From: an uncultured Phocaeicola sp.
Lineage (GTDB): Bacteria; Bacteroidota; Bacteroidia; Bacteroidales; Bacteroidaceae
Assembly (NCBI GenBank): GCA_944320135.1
Contig: CALUGI010000002.1
Coordinates: 1-64,000, forward strand
DNA length: 64,000 nt
Reading direction: 5' to 3'
The notes under the pieces were generated by a model. The model had not been told where the DNA came from and did no database searches. It was given only the letters and a program-made list of their open reading frames with translations. A program made the position numbers and the translations under genes. Below, in pieces: positions 54,934 to 63,681 of the stretch (position 1 is the first letter of the stretch; each line of letters starts with the position of its first letter).

Positions 54934-56193
54934 ATGAACCGCAAATCGCTACGATATACTCTCAAACAAGGCTTCATCGGGTTGCTGCACATCTGCACGC
55001 ACGAACTGAAGCAGGTGTTCAAAGATCAGGGAGTGCTGATATTCTTCCTGCTGGTTCCGCTGGCATATCCGTTGATCTACGCTTTCATTTACACCAACGA
55101 AGTGGTGAGGGATGTGCCCGCAGCCGTGGTCGACTTGAGCAACAGTTCACAAAGCAGAGAGTTCATCCGCTTGGTTGATGCCAGTGCCGACGTAAAAATC
55201 CAATCGTATTGCGCTGACATGGAAGAAGCGAAAACGCTTCTTAAGAAAACAAAAGTGTATGGCGTCATCTATATCCCCGAAGACTTCAGCAAGAACCTTG
55301 CAGAAGGAAAACAATCCACCGTAAGCCTGTACTGCGACATGAGCGGAATGCTATATTACAAATCGCTCCTGCTGTCGTGTACGAACACTTCATTGACCGT
55401 CAACAAACAAATCCAGATAGAAAGAGCCGGAAATACAACCGAACGCCAAGACGAGCTTACCACCGCACCGATAGAATACGAAGACGTTTCGCTGTTCAAC
55501 CCGCAAGACGGTTTTGCCAGTTTCCTCATACCGGCAGTGCTGATGCTGATTATCCAGCAAACGCTGCTGCTGGGTGTCGGGATGTCTGCCGGGACGGCAA
55601 GGGAACACAACCGTTTCCATGACCTCATTCCGCAAACCAGACATTATCAGGGGACACTGAGAGTAATAATGGGGAAAGCATCCGCCTATCTGCTGATTTA
55701 CCTGATGGTCTCGGCGTATATTCTATGTTTAGTTCCCAAGATGTTCAATTTGGTGCAGATTGCGCTGCCTTGGACATTGCTGGCTTTCATTTTCCCCTAC
55801 CTGCTGTCCTGCATTTTCTTTGCGATGACATGTTCGGTGCTTATCAAACATCGCGAAGCATGTCTGGTAGTTTATGTATTCACATCCGTGCCTTTGCTGT
55901 TCATTTCGGGCATCTCGTGGCCGGGAGCCGCTATTCCCGGATTCTGGAAAGCGTTTTCTTACATTTTCCCGTCGACGTTCGGCATCAACGGATTCGTGCG
56001 AATCAACAGCATGGGAGCCACACTTCAAGAGGTTCTTCCGGAATATCGCGCGCTTTGGCTGCAAACGGGATTCTATTTCATCACCACTTTCCTGACGTTC
56101 CGACATCAAATCACATTAAGCCGCCGGCATGCCCTCGAACGCCTGTACGTTTTCAGATTGCGCAAACTGGCAGCAAAAAGGCTGAAAGGATAG
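54934..56193 (+). CDS. ABC-2-type permease, second of a pair
   Basis: The 419-aa protein has the same design as its upstream neighbour: N-terminal helix (LIFFLLVPLAYPLIYAFIY), periplasmic domain with DVPAAVVDLSNSSQSREFIRL, and a C-terminal membrane bundle, with FISGISWPGAAIPGFWKAFSYIFPSTFG. The two probably form a heterodimer joined to HlyD and TolC. No ATPase gene lies in the operon or in this window. The basic end, LERLYVFRLRKLAAKRLKG, is cytoplasmic. Confidence 0.9.
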   Translation: MNRKSLRYTLKQGFIGLLHICTHELKQVFKDQGVLIFFLLVPLAYPLIYAFIYTNEVVRDVPAAVVDLSNSSQSREFIRLVDASADVKIQSYCADMEEAKTLLKKTKVYGVIYIPEDFSKNLAEGKQSTVSLYCDMSGMLYYKSLLLSCTNTSLTVNKQIQIERAGNTTERQDELTTAPIEYEDVSLFNPQDGFASFLIPAVLMLIIQQTLLLGVGMSAGTAREHNRFHDLIPQTRHYQGTLRVIMGKASAYLLIYLMVSAYILCLVPKMFNLVQIALPWTLLAFIFPYLLSCIFFAMTCSVLIKHREACLVVYVFTSVPLLFISGISWPGAAIPGFWKAFSYIFPSTFGINGFVRINSMGATLQEVLPEYRALWLQTGFYFITTFLTFRHQITLSRRHALERLYVFRLRKLAAKRLKG

Positions 56194-56257
56194 GCCAAAA
56201 ACGAGCCCGTTTGCCTTTATTAACATGCCGCCCATACTGAATCAAGCAGAATACTTG

Positions 56258-56265
56258 TAGTTTTG
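56258..56265 (+). promoter_or_regulatory. -7 element for the TonB_C-domain gene
   Basis: TAGTTTTG, full match to TAnnTTTG, 24 bases before the ATG at 56289. Confidence 0.5.
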
Positions 56266-56288
56266 TAACAATTTAACTGCAAGCATGT

Positions 56289-57638
56289 ATGAAACGCCAT
56301 ATCTCCACCGCTTTTTTCATTCTTACGGCATTCCTTTGTTCGGGAATATGCAATGTTCGGGCCGCAGCAAAAGACAATAAGAAACAAACATTCCACATCA
56401 CCGTGCTCAGCACTTCCGGAGACCCTCAAGCCGGAATGATTCTGAAAGTTGCGGGATACAGCGCCGAGCACATCAGCGACGAACAAGGACTCATCGAGTT
56501 TGAACAAGAAATCAACCCAAAGAATATCCGAACTGCCAATTTCTACTTTCCGGACAACAAGCAGAAATCAGTAAAGTCGTTGCGGCTTGACGAAGCCGCT
56601 ACTGACACAATTATACGAATCGACAGCAAAGAAGACATGATACGATACAAGCAGAGCGGAAAAACGTTCTTGATAAAAGGTGTCGTCACAAACGGGAACA
56701 AGCCCATAGAAAATGCAGAAGTAGCCATACAGGGAACAGGAAAGCACACGTTCACGAACCAAGACGGAGAGTTCGCCATCGAAACGGACTACAGCCATGC
56801 CGTTATGGTCCGCGCGGAAAGGATGGAAAACAAATACCTGAGCGCAAGCATCTTCCTGGAGAACCCCGACAAGCCTTACACGATAAGGATGACACGCAAA
56901 GGCTCCGACCGCATCTACTCGAACGCAGAGCAGATGCCGGAATATCCGGGAGGGATGAAAGCGTTTTTCAACTATGTAAACAGAAAAGCGCGCACCGCCG
57001 AACTGGCGGAGAAAACTCAAACGGAAGGGGCTGTGGTGGTTCAGTTCATAGTGGAAAAAGACGGAAGCATCACTTCGCCGCGCATTGTGCGCGGACTGCA
57101 TGCGGCGTTGGATACGGCTGCACTGGACGCCATCATCGCAATGCGCGACTGGATTCCGGCAAAAGACCACGGGGCAGTTGTCCGGTGCAAATATTCCGTA
57201 CCCGTCCCCTTCAAACGGCCGGAACCGAAGGAACCGGAAAAGTTGCCGGAAAACACGGCTATACCGAAAGATTCGCTGCGAACGGACAGCCTTGCCGCAG
57301 ATACGGCGGCAAGCGACTCTGTCAAGATGTTCGCTCCTGCTTTTGCCAAAGATTCGCTGCGGACAGACTCGCTGCGAAAGATACTGCCGCTCCGCACAGA
57401 CTCTTTACGCCTCGACAGCCTGGCAGTCCGGCAAACGGACACACAGCAAACAGACTCGCTCGTGCAAAGCGAGCAACAGCCTGCCGCTGAAGTGAAGCCT
57501 AAGAAGCGGAACGCATTCGTGCGATTCTTCCGCTGGCTGTTCGGCATAAAAGACAAAGAGGAAGAAGCGGAGGCTGCCGTTCCCAAAGAAAAGAAGGAGG
57601 AAACGCCCGCTCTCCCGAACACGGAAACGCCGCAATAG
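56289..57638 (+). CDS. TonB C-terminal-domain protein with carboxypeptidase-like domain and repeat tail
   Basis: The 449-aa product has a signal peptide (STAFFILTAFLCSGICNVRAAA). Residues 30-105 and 125-205 are two carboxypeptidase-regulatory-like beta domains (FLIKGVVTNGNKPIENAEVAIQGTG, TNQDGEFAIETD). Residues 220-315 are a TonB C-terminal domain (MPEYPGGMKAFFNYV, EGAVVVQFIVEKDGSITSPRIVRGLHAALDTAALDAI, MRDWIPAKDHGAVV). Residues 325-400 are an Asp/Ser/Leu-rich repeat, and the end is a basic-aromatic stretch (RNAFVRFFRWLFGIKDKEEE) plus acidic tail. A standard TonB has its domain at the C-terminus after a TM helix; here it lies mid-protein behind a signal peptide, so it is not a canonical TonB. 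Confidence 0.78.
   Translation: MKRHISTAFFILTAFLCSGICNVRAAAKDNKKQTFHITVLSTSGDPQAGMILKVAGYSAEHISDEQGLIEFEQEINPKNIRTANFYFPDNKQKSVKSLRLDEAATDTIIRIDSKEDMIRYKQSGKTFLIKGVVTNGNKPIENAEVAIQGTGKHTFTNQDGEFAIETDYSHAVMVRAERMENKYLSASIFLENPDKPYTIRMTRKGSDRIYSNAEQMPEYPGGMKAFFNYVNRKARTAELAEKTQTEGAVVVQFIVEKDGSITSPRIVRGLHAALDTAALDAIIAMRDWIPAKDHGAVVRCKYSVPVPFKRPEPKEPEKLPENTAIPKDSLRTDSLAADTAASDSVKMFAPAFAKDSLRTDSLRKILPLRTDSLRLDSLAVRQTDTQQTDSLVQSEQQPAAEVKPKKRNAFVRFFRWLFGIKDKEEEAEAAVPKEKKEETPALPNTETPQ
57265..57425 (+). repeat. In-gene DNA repeat encoding (L)RTDSL units
   Basis: AAAGATTCGCTGCG appears at 57268 and 57348, each followed by a diverged ACGGACAGCCT/ACAGACTCGCT copy, with a third weaker copy near 57394. 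At protein level this gives KDSLRTDSL twice and further RTDSL units. Such a tract could expand or contract. Confidence 0.55.
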
Positions 57639-57649
57639 AATAGAAAGGC

Positions 57650-57698
57650 GGCGGAACGTTCCGCCCAAAGCGGCGGCATATTCAAAAAACTCCGCCGC
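57650..57698 (+). other. Palindromes between the TonB_C gene and the S9 peptidase gene
   Basis: GGCGGAACGTTCCGCC (57650-57665) is a perfect 16-base palindrome. A second possible stem, GCGGCGG (57670-57676) with CCGCCGC (57692-57698), follows. No T-run follows either, so termination is uncertain. Confidence 0.4.
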
Positions 57699-57753
57699 AT
57701 CGGGCGGAAAGCCTGAAGACGCGAAATAAAAACAGAACAAACGATAAAAAACG

Positions 57754-59955
57754 ATGAAAAAGATTTTCACACTCCTGCTCACGCTGCTGGCCGTCTTCTC
57801 CGGAGCAGCAGCACAAAAAGTCACGCTGAAAGACGTCGCCGACGGCACTTATCGCGCACAATCCCTCCAAGGGCTCAAGCCAATGCTCGACGGAGAACAT
57901 TATACGCAAATCAGCAGAGACCGCAAACGCATCGTGAAATACTCGTTCAAGACGGGAAAAGAAGAAGGGACGGTTTTCGACGTTGCCACAGCACGCAACG
58001 TAAAGCTCAAATCGTTCGACGGATACATCATGTCGCCCGACGAAAGCCTCATCCTGATCCAGACAGAAACGAAACCCGTTTACCGCCGTTCCTTCACCGC
58101 CGTCTACTACATCTATAACGTAAAGAACCGCACGCTCGAACCCCTGTCGGACAAAGGCCCTCAGCAGGTGCCTCTGTTCTCGCCGGACAGCCACCAGATT
58201 GCTTTCGTGCGCAACAACAACATCTATCTCGTGAAGCTGCTTTTCGGCAACAGCGAATCGCAGGTCACCAAAGACGGAGAATACAACAAAGTGCTCAACG
58301 GCATCCCCGACTGGGTATATGAAGAAGAATTCGCTTTCAATCGGGCGTTCGACTTCAGCGCAGACAGCAAAATGATAGCCTATATCCGTTTCGACGAAAG
58401 CCAGGTGCCTATGTACTCTTTCCAATGGTACAAGGGACTGGCGCCGGAAAAGAAGGAATATGCCACCTATCCCGGAAGTTACGACTACAAATACCCGAAA
58501 GCGGGAATCGACAATTCGAAGGTCAGCGTGCATACGTTCGACATCAAAAGCCGCGTCACCCGCAAGATGGACTTGCCAATCGATTCCGACAGCTACATTC
58601 CGCGCATCAAATTCACGTCCGACCCCGAAAAGCTGGCCATTCTGACGCTCAACCGCCATCAGAACCGCCTCAGCCTCTACATGGCCAACCCCAGAAGCAC
58701 CGTCTGCCAAGTGGCCGTCCGCGACGAATCGGAACAGTATATCAAGGAACAGGCTTATTCCGACATCGCATTCTATCCGGACAACATCATCATGATGAGC
58801 GAACGCGACGGATACAACCACTTGTATCTCTACACCATCGGAGGCAATCTGGTGAAACAGATAACGAAAGGCAATTTTGAAGTGAAAGACTTCCTGGGAT
58901 GGAATCAAAAGACAAACGAGTTTTACTACACCAGCAATGAAGAAAGCCCGCTGCGGACAGCCGTTTACAAAATCGACGGGAAAGGGAAAAAGACCAAGCT
59001 CTCCACGCGAACCGGGACCAACACGGCCTTGTTCAGCGCAGACCTGACATACTATATCAACACGTTCTCCAATATCGACACCCCCACCCTCATCACGCTG
59101 AACAACAGCAAGGGAAAAGAATTGGCCACGTTGCTCGACAACAAACTGCTGAAAACGCAAACCGCCTCGCTGAACATGCCGCAAAAAGAGTTCTTCACTT
59201 TCACCACCAGTCAAGGGGTTGAACTGAACGGCTGGATGATGAAACCCGCCGATTTCGACTCAAACAAAAAGTATCCGGTCATCATGTATCAATACAGCGG
59301 TCCGGGTTCCCAGCAAGTTCTCGACAAATGGGGCATCGGAGGATTCGGCGATGGAGGCATGTTTGAAGCCTATATGTGCGACAAAGGGTACATAATGGCT
59401 TGCGTGGACGGACGAGGAACCGGAGGACGGGGGGCAGCTTTTGAAAAATGCACCTATCTCTCTATCGGAGTCAAGGAAGCGCAAGACCAAGCAGAAGCCG
59501 CAAAATATCTGGGCGCCTTGCCATACGTCGACGGAAGCCGCATCGGAATCTGGGGATGGAGCTACGGAGGATACTGCACGCTTATGTCGATGAGCGAAGG
59601 TTCGGGAGCGTTCAAGGCAGGAGTAGCCATCGCTGCGCCTACCGACTGGCGCTTTTATGACACGGTTTACACCGAAAGATTCATGCGGATGCCGAAAGAA
59701 AACGGAGACGGATACAACGCGTCTTCAGCCATCAGGCGGGCCGGACAATTAGAAGGGGAGCTGTTGCTCATGCACGGAAGCGCAGACGACAACGTGCATT
59801 TCCAGAACTTCATGGAATACAACGAGGCCCTTATCCAAGCCGACAAGTATTTTGAAACGCAAATCTATACGAACCGTAACCACGGCATTTCGGGCGGAAA
59901 CACCCGTTACCACCTGATGAACCGGATGGCAGACTTCTTTTTCAGGAACCTGTAA
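57754..59955 (+). CDS. Dipeptidyl-peptidase IV-type S9 peptidase
   Basis: The 733-aa secreted enzyme has a signal peptide (MKKIFTLLLTLLAVFSGAAA), an N-terminal beta-propeller (residues 40-480) and a C-terminal alpha/beta hydrolase. The triad is visible: Ser in WGWSYGGYCTLM, Asp in LLMHGSADDNVHFQN and His in NRNHGISGGNTRYH. The double-Glu motif that binds the peptide N-terminus is in PDWVYEEEFAF. DPP-IV removes X-Pro (or X-Ala) dipeptides from peptides in the periplasm. It ends 11 bases before lipA. Confidence 0.93.
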   Translation: MKKIFTLLLTLLAVFSGAAAQKVTLKDVADGTYRAQSLQGLKPMLDGEHYTQISRDRKRIVKYSFKTGKEEGTVFDVATARNVKLKSFDGYIMSPDESLILIQTETKPVYRRSFTAVYYIYNVKNRTLEPLSDKGPQQVPLFSPDSHQIAFVRNNNIYLVKLLFGNSESQVTKDGEYNKVLNGIPDWVYEEEFAFNRAFDFSADSKMIAYIRFDESQVPMYSFQWYKGLAPEKKEYATYPGSYDYKYPKAGIDNSKVSVHTFDIKSRVTRKMDLPIDSDSYIPRIKFTSDPEKLAILTLNRHQNRLSLYMANPRSTVCQVAVRDESEQYIKEQAYSDIAFYPDNIIMMSERDGYNHLYLYTIGGNLVKQITKGNFEVKDFLGWNQKTNEFYYTSNEESPLRTAVYKIDGKGKKTKLSTRTGTNTALFSADLTYYINTFSNIDTPTLITLNNSKGKELATLLDNKLLKTQTASLNMPQKEFFTFTTSQGVELNGWMMKPADFDSNKKYPVIMYQYSGPGSQQVLDKWGIGGFGDGGMFEAYMCDKGYIMACVDGRGTGGRGAAFEKCTYLSIGVKEAQDQAEAAKYLGALPYVDGSRIGIWGWSYGGYCTLMSMSEGSGAFKAGVAIAAPTDWRFYDTVYTERFMRMPKENGDGYNASSAIRRAGQLEGELLLMHGSADDNVHFQNFMEYNEALIQADKYFETQIYTNRNHGISGGNTRYHLMNRMADFFFRNL

Positions 59956-59966
59956 AGGCGGAACAA

Positions 59967-60821
59967 ATGGCTCACCTCAGAAAACCGGAATGGCTCAAAA
60001 CGAGCATTGGCACGAACGCACGGTACACTGAAACCAAGCGTATTGTAGACGTGCACAAGCTGCACACTATCTGCTCCAGCGGCCGCTGCCCGAACCTCAG
60101 CGAATGCTGGGGCATGGGAACCGCCACCTTCATGATTGGAGGCGGCATCTGCACACGCGCCTGCAAGTTCTGCAACACTCCGTCGGGCAAACCGTTGCCG
60201 CTCGACCCGCACGAACCGGAACGGGTGGCAGAGTCTGTCCGCCTGATGGGACTGGCCCATGCAGTCATCACGTCTGTCGACCGGGATGACCTGGAAGACT
60301 TGGGAGCGCATCATTGGACGGCAACGGTCAACGCTGTCCGCCGCACTAATCCGCAGACCACAATCGAAGCCTTGATTCCCGACTTTCAAGGAAGAACCGA
60401 ATTGGTGGAGCTTCTCATCAGCACACGACCGGAAATTCTGTCGCACAACATAGAGACAGTGCGTCGGCTTACTCCGGAGGTGCGGAGCGTGGCACGCTAC
60501 GAAACCAGCCTAAGCGTACTGAAACAAATCGCAGAAAGCGGCATAAAGACAAAAACAAGCATTATGGTCGGATTGGGGGAAACGCCTGAAGAAGTGGAAG
60601 AAACGATGGACGACCTGCTGGCAAACGGCTGTCGGCGGCTTACCGTCGGCCAATACCTGCAACCGAGCAGAAAACATTACCCTGTAAAAGAATACGTTAC
60701 TCCCGAACAGTTCCGGAAATACTGGGAAATCGGAATGCGGAAAGGCTTCGAAATGATAGAAAGCGGCCCGCTCGTCCGCTCGTCCTATCATGCGGCAAGC
60801 CAACTTTTAGCGGCAAAATAA
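59967..60821 (+). CDS. lipA: Lipoyl synthase
   Basis: The 284-aa radical SAM enzyme inserts two sulfurs into protein-bound octanoyl groups. Both clusters are visible: auxiliary CSSGRCPNLSEC (C-x4-C-x5-C) and radical SAM CTRACKFC (CxxxCxxC). HNIETVRRLTPEVRS, TKTSIMVGLGETPEE and the C-terminal RSSYHA, which provides the Ser ligand to the auxiliary cluster, are all intact. It follows the DPP-IV gene and is closed by a strong terminator. Confidence 0.95.
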   Translation: MAHLRKPEWLKTSIGTNARYTETKRIVDVHKLHTICSSGRCPNLSECWGMGTATFMIGGGICTRACKFCNTPSGKPLPLDPHEPERVAESVRLMGLAHAVITSVDRDDLEDLGAHHWTATVNAVRRTNPQTTIEALIPDFQGRTELVELLISTRPEILSHNIETVRRLTPEVRSVARYETSLSVLKQIAESGIKTKTSIMVGLGETPEEVEETMDDLLANGCRRLTVGQYLQPSRKHYPVKEYVTPEQFRKYWEIGMRKGFEMIESGPLVRSSYHAASQLLAAK

Positions 60822-60824
60822 CGA

Positions 60825-60863
60825 AAAACGCCGCAGCGTTTCATTAAGACGCTGCGGCGTTTT
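60825..60863. terminator. Strong bidirectional terminator after lipA
   Basis: AAAACGCCGCAGCGT (60825-60839) pairs perfectly with ACGCTGCGGCGTTTT (60849-60863). It serves lipA, and perhaps the convergent methylase gene. Confidence 0.9.
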
Positions 60864-60905
60864 CGCCATCCTCCGCCGGGTTTGTCAACCCGACCGCACA
60901 AGAAT

Positions 60906-61610
60906 TTACTTGTAGATAAGGAAAATGCAAGGTATCTTGTCCAATTCCGGCAAGTTTCCTTTCCACTCTTTTACCGAACGTGTCCGGATATACTCGCCGT
61001 CACAAGTGATATTGGCCGCAATGCACAGCTTGGTCTGCGGACGGCATACATGCAGAATTTCCTCCATCAGCTTCCGGTTCCGGTAAGGAGTCTCGATGAA
61101 AAGCTGGGTCTGGTTTTCCGAATAAACCCGGCTCTCTAATTCTTTCAGACGCTTTGCCCGCTCGGCAGGCTCAATCGGAAGATAACCGTTGAAAGCAAAA
61201 TTCTGTCCGTTGAACCCGGCCCCCATTACCGCCAAGATGATTGAAGACGGGCCTACTAACGGCACCACTTTCAAGCGTTTCCTTTGGGCTATGGCCACCA
61301 CGTCCGCCCCCGGATCGGCCACAGCAGGGCATCCGGCTTCGGAAATGACTCCCATCGCACATCCTTCCTCCAAAGGACGCAGATAGCCGGAGATTGCTTC
61401 AGGGCGGGTATGCTTGTTCAGTTCATAAAACGTCAGCCCGTCAATGTCAACCGACGAATCCACTTTCTTCAAGAATCTGCGCGCCGAGCGCACGTCTTCC
61501 ACAATGAAATATCTGATATTCAAGATTATTTCCCGATTATATGGAGGCAACACCCGCTCAACGGGAGTGTCGCCCAACGTTACGGGCAACAAATACAAAG
61601 CTGTTTCCAC
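60906..61610 (-). CDS. RsmI-like tetrapyrrole-methylase-family SAM methyltransferase
   Basis: The 234-aa protein is a TP-methylase domain. YLLPVTLGD replaces the usual VATPIGNL start; MGVISEAGCPAVADPGADVV, VPLVGPSSIILAVMGAGFNGQNFAFNGYLP and FIETPYRNRKLMEEI follow. RsmI 2'-O-methylates C1402 of 16S rRNA. The changed N-terminal loop suggests a Bacteroidetes side branch of RsmI, so the target is unproven. It lies 38 bases downstream of the gldB-like gene, on the same strand. Confidence 0.87.
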   Translation of the reverse strand: METALYLLPVTLGDTPVERVLPPYNREIILNIRYFIVEDVRSARRFLKKVDSSVDIDGLTFYELNKHTRPEAISGYLRPLEEGCAMGVISEAGCPAVADPGADVVAIAQRKRLKVVPLVGPSSIILAVMGAGFNGQNFAFNGYLPIEPAERAKRLKELESRVYSENQTQLFIETPYRNRKLMEEILHVCRPQTKLCIAANITCDGEYIRTRSVKEWKGNLPELDKIPCIFLIYK

Positions 61611-61648
61611 ACTTCAAGAGTTTAATTGTAAGATTCAATTCCCGGAAG

Positions 61649-62644
61649 TTAGCGGGACGATGGAAGAAGTTCGCGGAAATCCGTTTTTTCCAATAGCTGT
61701 CCGACAGTCATATCTTTATGCTCTTTCATCCATTTGTCTGTCAAGCGCATTCCTAACCACACTCCCACCGAAGGCGGCGTATGCTGTTTGAAAAAGACAT
61801 CTCCCGGATTGGGCGATATATAAGCACGGATAACCATCGGATCAGTGCTCAACAACTGGTTTTCTTCCGACATTCGGTTCCATAACAGTTCTTCATTGCC
61901 TGCACACCATTCCCGTTCTTCTTTCGTATAGCCTAATGAAAATTCGCCCGAACCGTCCGCATCGAAAACATGCTCTACAATCCAAGCAATCTTCCCCCTA
62001 TACATCATGATATCGAACAAAGCCCTGTGGCCTTCCTCCCACGGAAAAGGATATTGTCCAAGCAAATAGAAAGTCAGGCAGTCCGGCACAATGCGTTCCG
62101 GCGACATGAAACGCCGCTGATACGGATAATAATATCTTTTATACAAAGGATAATCTGCACCCATATACTTATCAAGGCTGAATCCCAGCAAGCTGTCGGC
62201 CACTACTACCGACTGGTTCAGCGCAGATATCTGAGAATATACGCGCGGCAATGGCAGCGACGGAACTTCTTTCTCCAACCCTTTGAAGCCTTCGTCCAAC
62301 TCCTTCTCTATCGGAGACATATCCCGAAACACGCTGTCGGCATCTTCCATCAGCCTTACCAACACAGAGTCTGAAAAGTAAGCGCACATGCGCCCGTTAA
62401 TATCCGGCTGGTCCACCGAGCCCAGTTCAAGCACATCCTCAATCAGCAGGCGAGTGGCGTGAGCCCACTCCGTACTCATCCGCTGCCAAGCCAAAAGACT
62501 GTTCAACTCGGTCGCTTCATACTGCAAACGGTCATAACGAAAAACCTTTATATCCACATCCGCTGACGGGCAGCCGCTCCGCTTGTTCCAACAACAAGCG
62601 GAAAACACGACTGCACTCAGCAAAATGAATATAAGTTTACGCAT
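61649..62644 (-). CDS. gldB: GldB-like lipoprotein
   Basis: The 331-aa product has a lipoprotein signal (MRKLIFILLSAVVFSAC), then DVDIKVFRYDRLQYEAT, typical of GldB. FKGLEKEVPSLPLPRVYSQISALNQSVVVADSLLGFSLDKYMGADYPLY and CLTFYLLGQYPFPWEEGHRALFDIMMYRGKIAWIVEHVF are conserved family segments. GldB is needed for gliding in Flavobacterium, but non-gliding Bacteroidales keep relatives of unknown role. ATG 62644 fits the signal peptide; a longer frame runs into fabI. It starts 1 base after the fabI stop codon, so translational coupling is likely. Confidence 0.88.
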   Translation of the reverse strand: MRKLIFILLSAVVFSACCWNKRSGCPSADVDIKVFRYDRLQYEATELNSLLAWQRMSTEWAHATRLLIEDVLELGSVDQPDINGRMCAYFSDSVLVRLMEDADSVFRDMSPIEKELDEGFKGLEKEVPSLPLPRVYSQISALNQSVVVADSLLGFSLDKYMGADYPLYKRYYYPYQRRFMSPERIVPDCLTFYLLGQYPFPWEEGHRALFDIMMYRGKIAWIVEHVFDADGSGEFSLGYTKEEREWCAGNEELLWNRMSEENQLLSTDPMVIRAYISPNPGDVFFKQHTPPSVGVWLGMRLTDKWMKEHKDMTVGQLLEKTDFRELLPSSR

Positions 62645-62645
62645 A

Positions 62646-63503
62646 TTATCCGTAAATGATATTTCCGTTAGCGTCTTTGTATTCATCCAATCCTTTCTCG
62701 TAAGTGGCCATCGCACGCAAGCTCATACCCACACTGGAGAATCCTCCGTCGTGATACAGGTTCTGCATGGTCACTTTACGGGTGAGGTCGGAGAACATGA
62801 CGATACAATAGTCGGCGCATTCTTCTGCGGAAGCGTTTCCGAGCGGTGACATGCGGTTGGCAAAATCGAACAGTTTGTCCATTCCTTTCACGCCCGAACC
62901 GGCAGTAGTCATTGTCGGAGACTGTGAAATGGTGTTGATGCGCACATGATGCTCACGTCCGTAAATATATCCGAAGCTGCGGGCTATCGATTCCAACAGT
63001 GCCTTCGCATCGGCCATATCGTTATATCCGTAGAAAGTACGCTGCGCAGCTACATAACTCAGAGCTACAATCGAACCGTAATCGTTGATGGCACCCAGTT
63101 TCTTGGCAGACTGAATCATCTTATGAAACGAAACGGCCGAGATATCCAGCGTCTTGCTCAGCATGTCGTAATCCAAGTCATCGTATGTGCGTTTCTTACG
63201 GACATTCGGAGACATGCCGATTGAATGCAGCACGAAATCAATCTTTCCGCCCAACACTTCCATAGAACGCTTGAACACGTTTTCCAAATCTTCCACACAA
63301 GTGGCATCGGCCGGAATCACTTCGCAATTCAGCTTTTCTGACAAAGCAGAAACCTGACCCATACGGACTGCTACCGGAGTATTCGACAAAGTAATCGTCG
63401 CACCTTCTTCCACTGCACGTTCAGCCACTTTCCAAGCGATAGACTGCTCGTTCAAAGCGCCAAAAACAATGCCTCGCTTTCCTTTCAATAAATTATAACT
63501 CAT
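62646..63503 (-). CDS. fabI: Enoyl-ACP reductase (NADH)
   Basis: The 285-aa short-chain reductase does the last step of each fatty-acid elongation cycle. Motifs: LKGKRGIVFGALNEQSIAWKVAE (nucleotide loop), DFVLHSIGMSPN, and the catalytic YGYNDMADAK (Tyr-x6-Lys), then INTISQSPTMTTAGSGV. It carries a few extra residues, as is normal for Bacteroidetes FabI. ATG 63503 (MSYNLLKGKRG) is chosen. A -7 element lies 26 bases upstream. Confidence 0.95.
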   Translation of the reverse strand: MSYNLLKGKRGIVFGALNEQSIAWKVAERAVEEGATITLSNTPVAVRMGQVSALSEKLNCEVIPADATCVEDLENVFKRSMEVLGGKIDFVLHSIGMSPNVRKKRTYDDLDYDMLSKTLDISAVSFHKMIQSAKKLGAINDYGSIVALSYVAAQRTFYGYNDMADAKALLESIARSFGYIYGREHHVRINTISQSPTMTTAGSGVKGMDKLFDFANRMSPLGNASAEECADYCIVMFSDLTRKVTMQNLYHDGGFSSVGMSLRAMATYEKGLDEYKDANGNIIYG

Positions 63504-63528
63504 ATTCTTTTTATTTGAAATTGATGGA

Positions 63529-63536
63529 CAAAGATA
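63529..63536 (-). promoter_or_regulatory. -7 element for fabI-gldB-methylase
   Basis: Reads TATCTTTG on the minus strand, full match to TAnnTTTG, 26 bases before the fabI ATG. Confidence 0.6.
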
Positions 63537-63653
63537 CAAACTTAATTTACAAATCTCACGTTTCCAGTCGCAAAATATCAGAAACAACACAAAACCAATC
63601 AGTTTTTACATGAATTGAACCAAAAAGGACAAACGCCATTGTTTCCGATTCCG

Positions 63654-63661
63654 TATTTTTG
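63654..63661 (+). promoter_or_regulatory. -7 element for the last gene
   Basis: TATTTTTG, full match to TAnnTTTG, 21 bases before the ATG at 63682. Confidence 0.6.
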
Positions 63662-63681
63662 TACAAACAAAAGACACAACG

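Noticed and set aside
57682..59214. A 510-codon leftward open frame opposite the DPP-IV gene
   Set aside because: Antisense of a complete S9 peptidase with intact catalytic triad; composition is typical of a GC-biased shadow.
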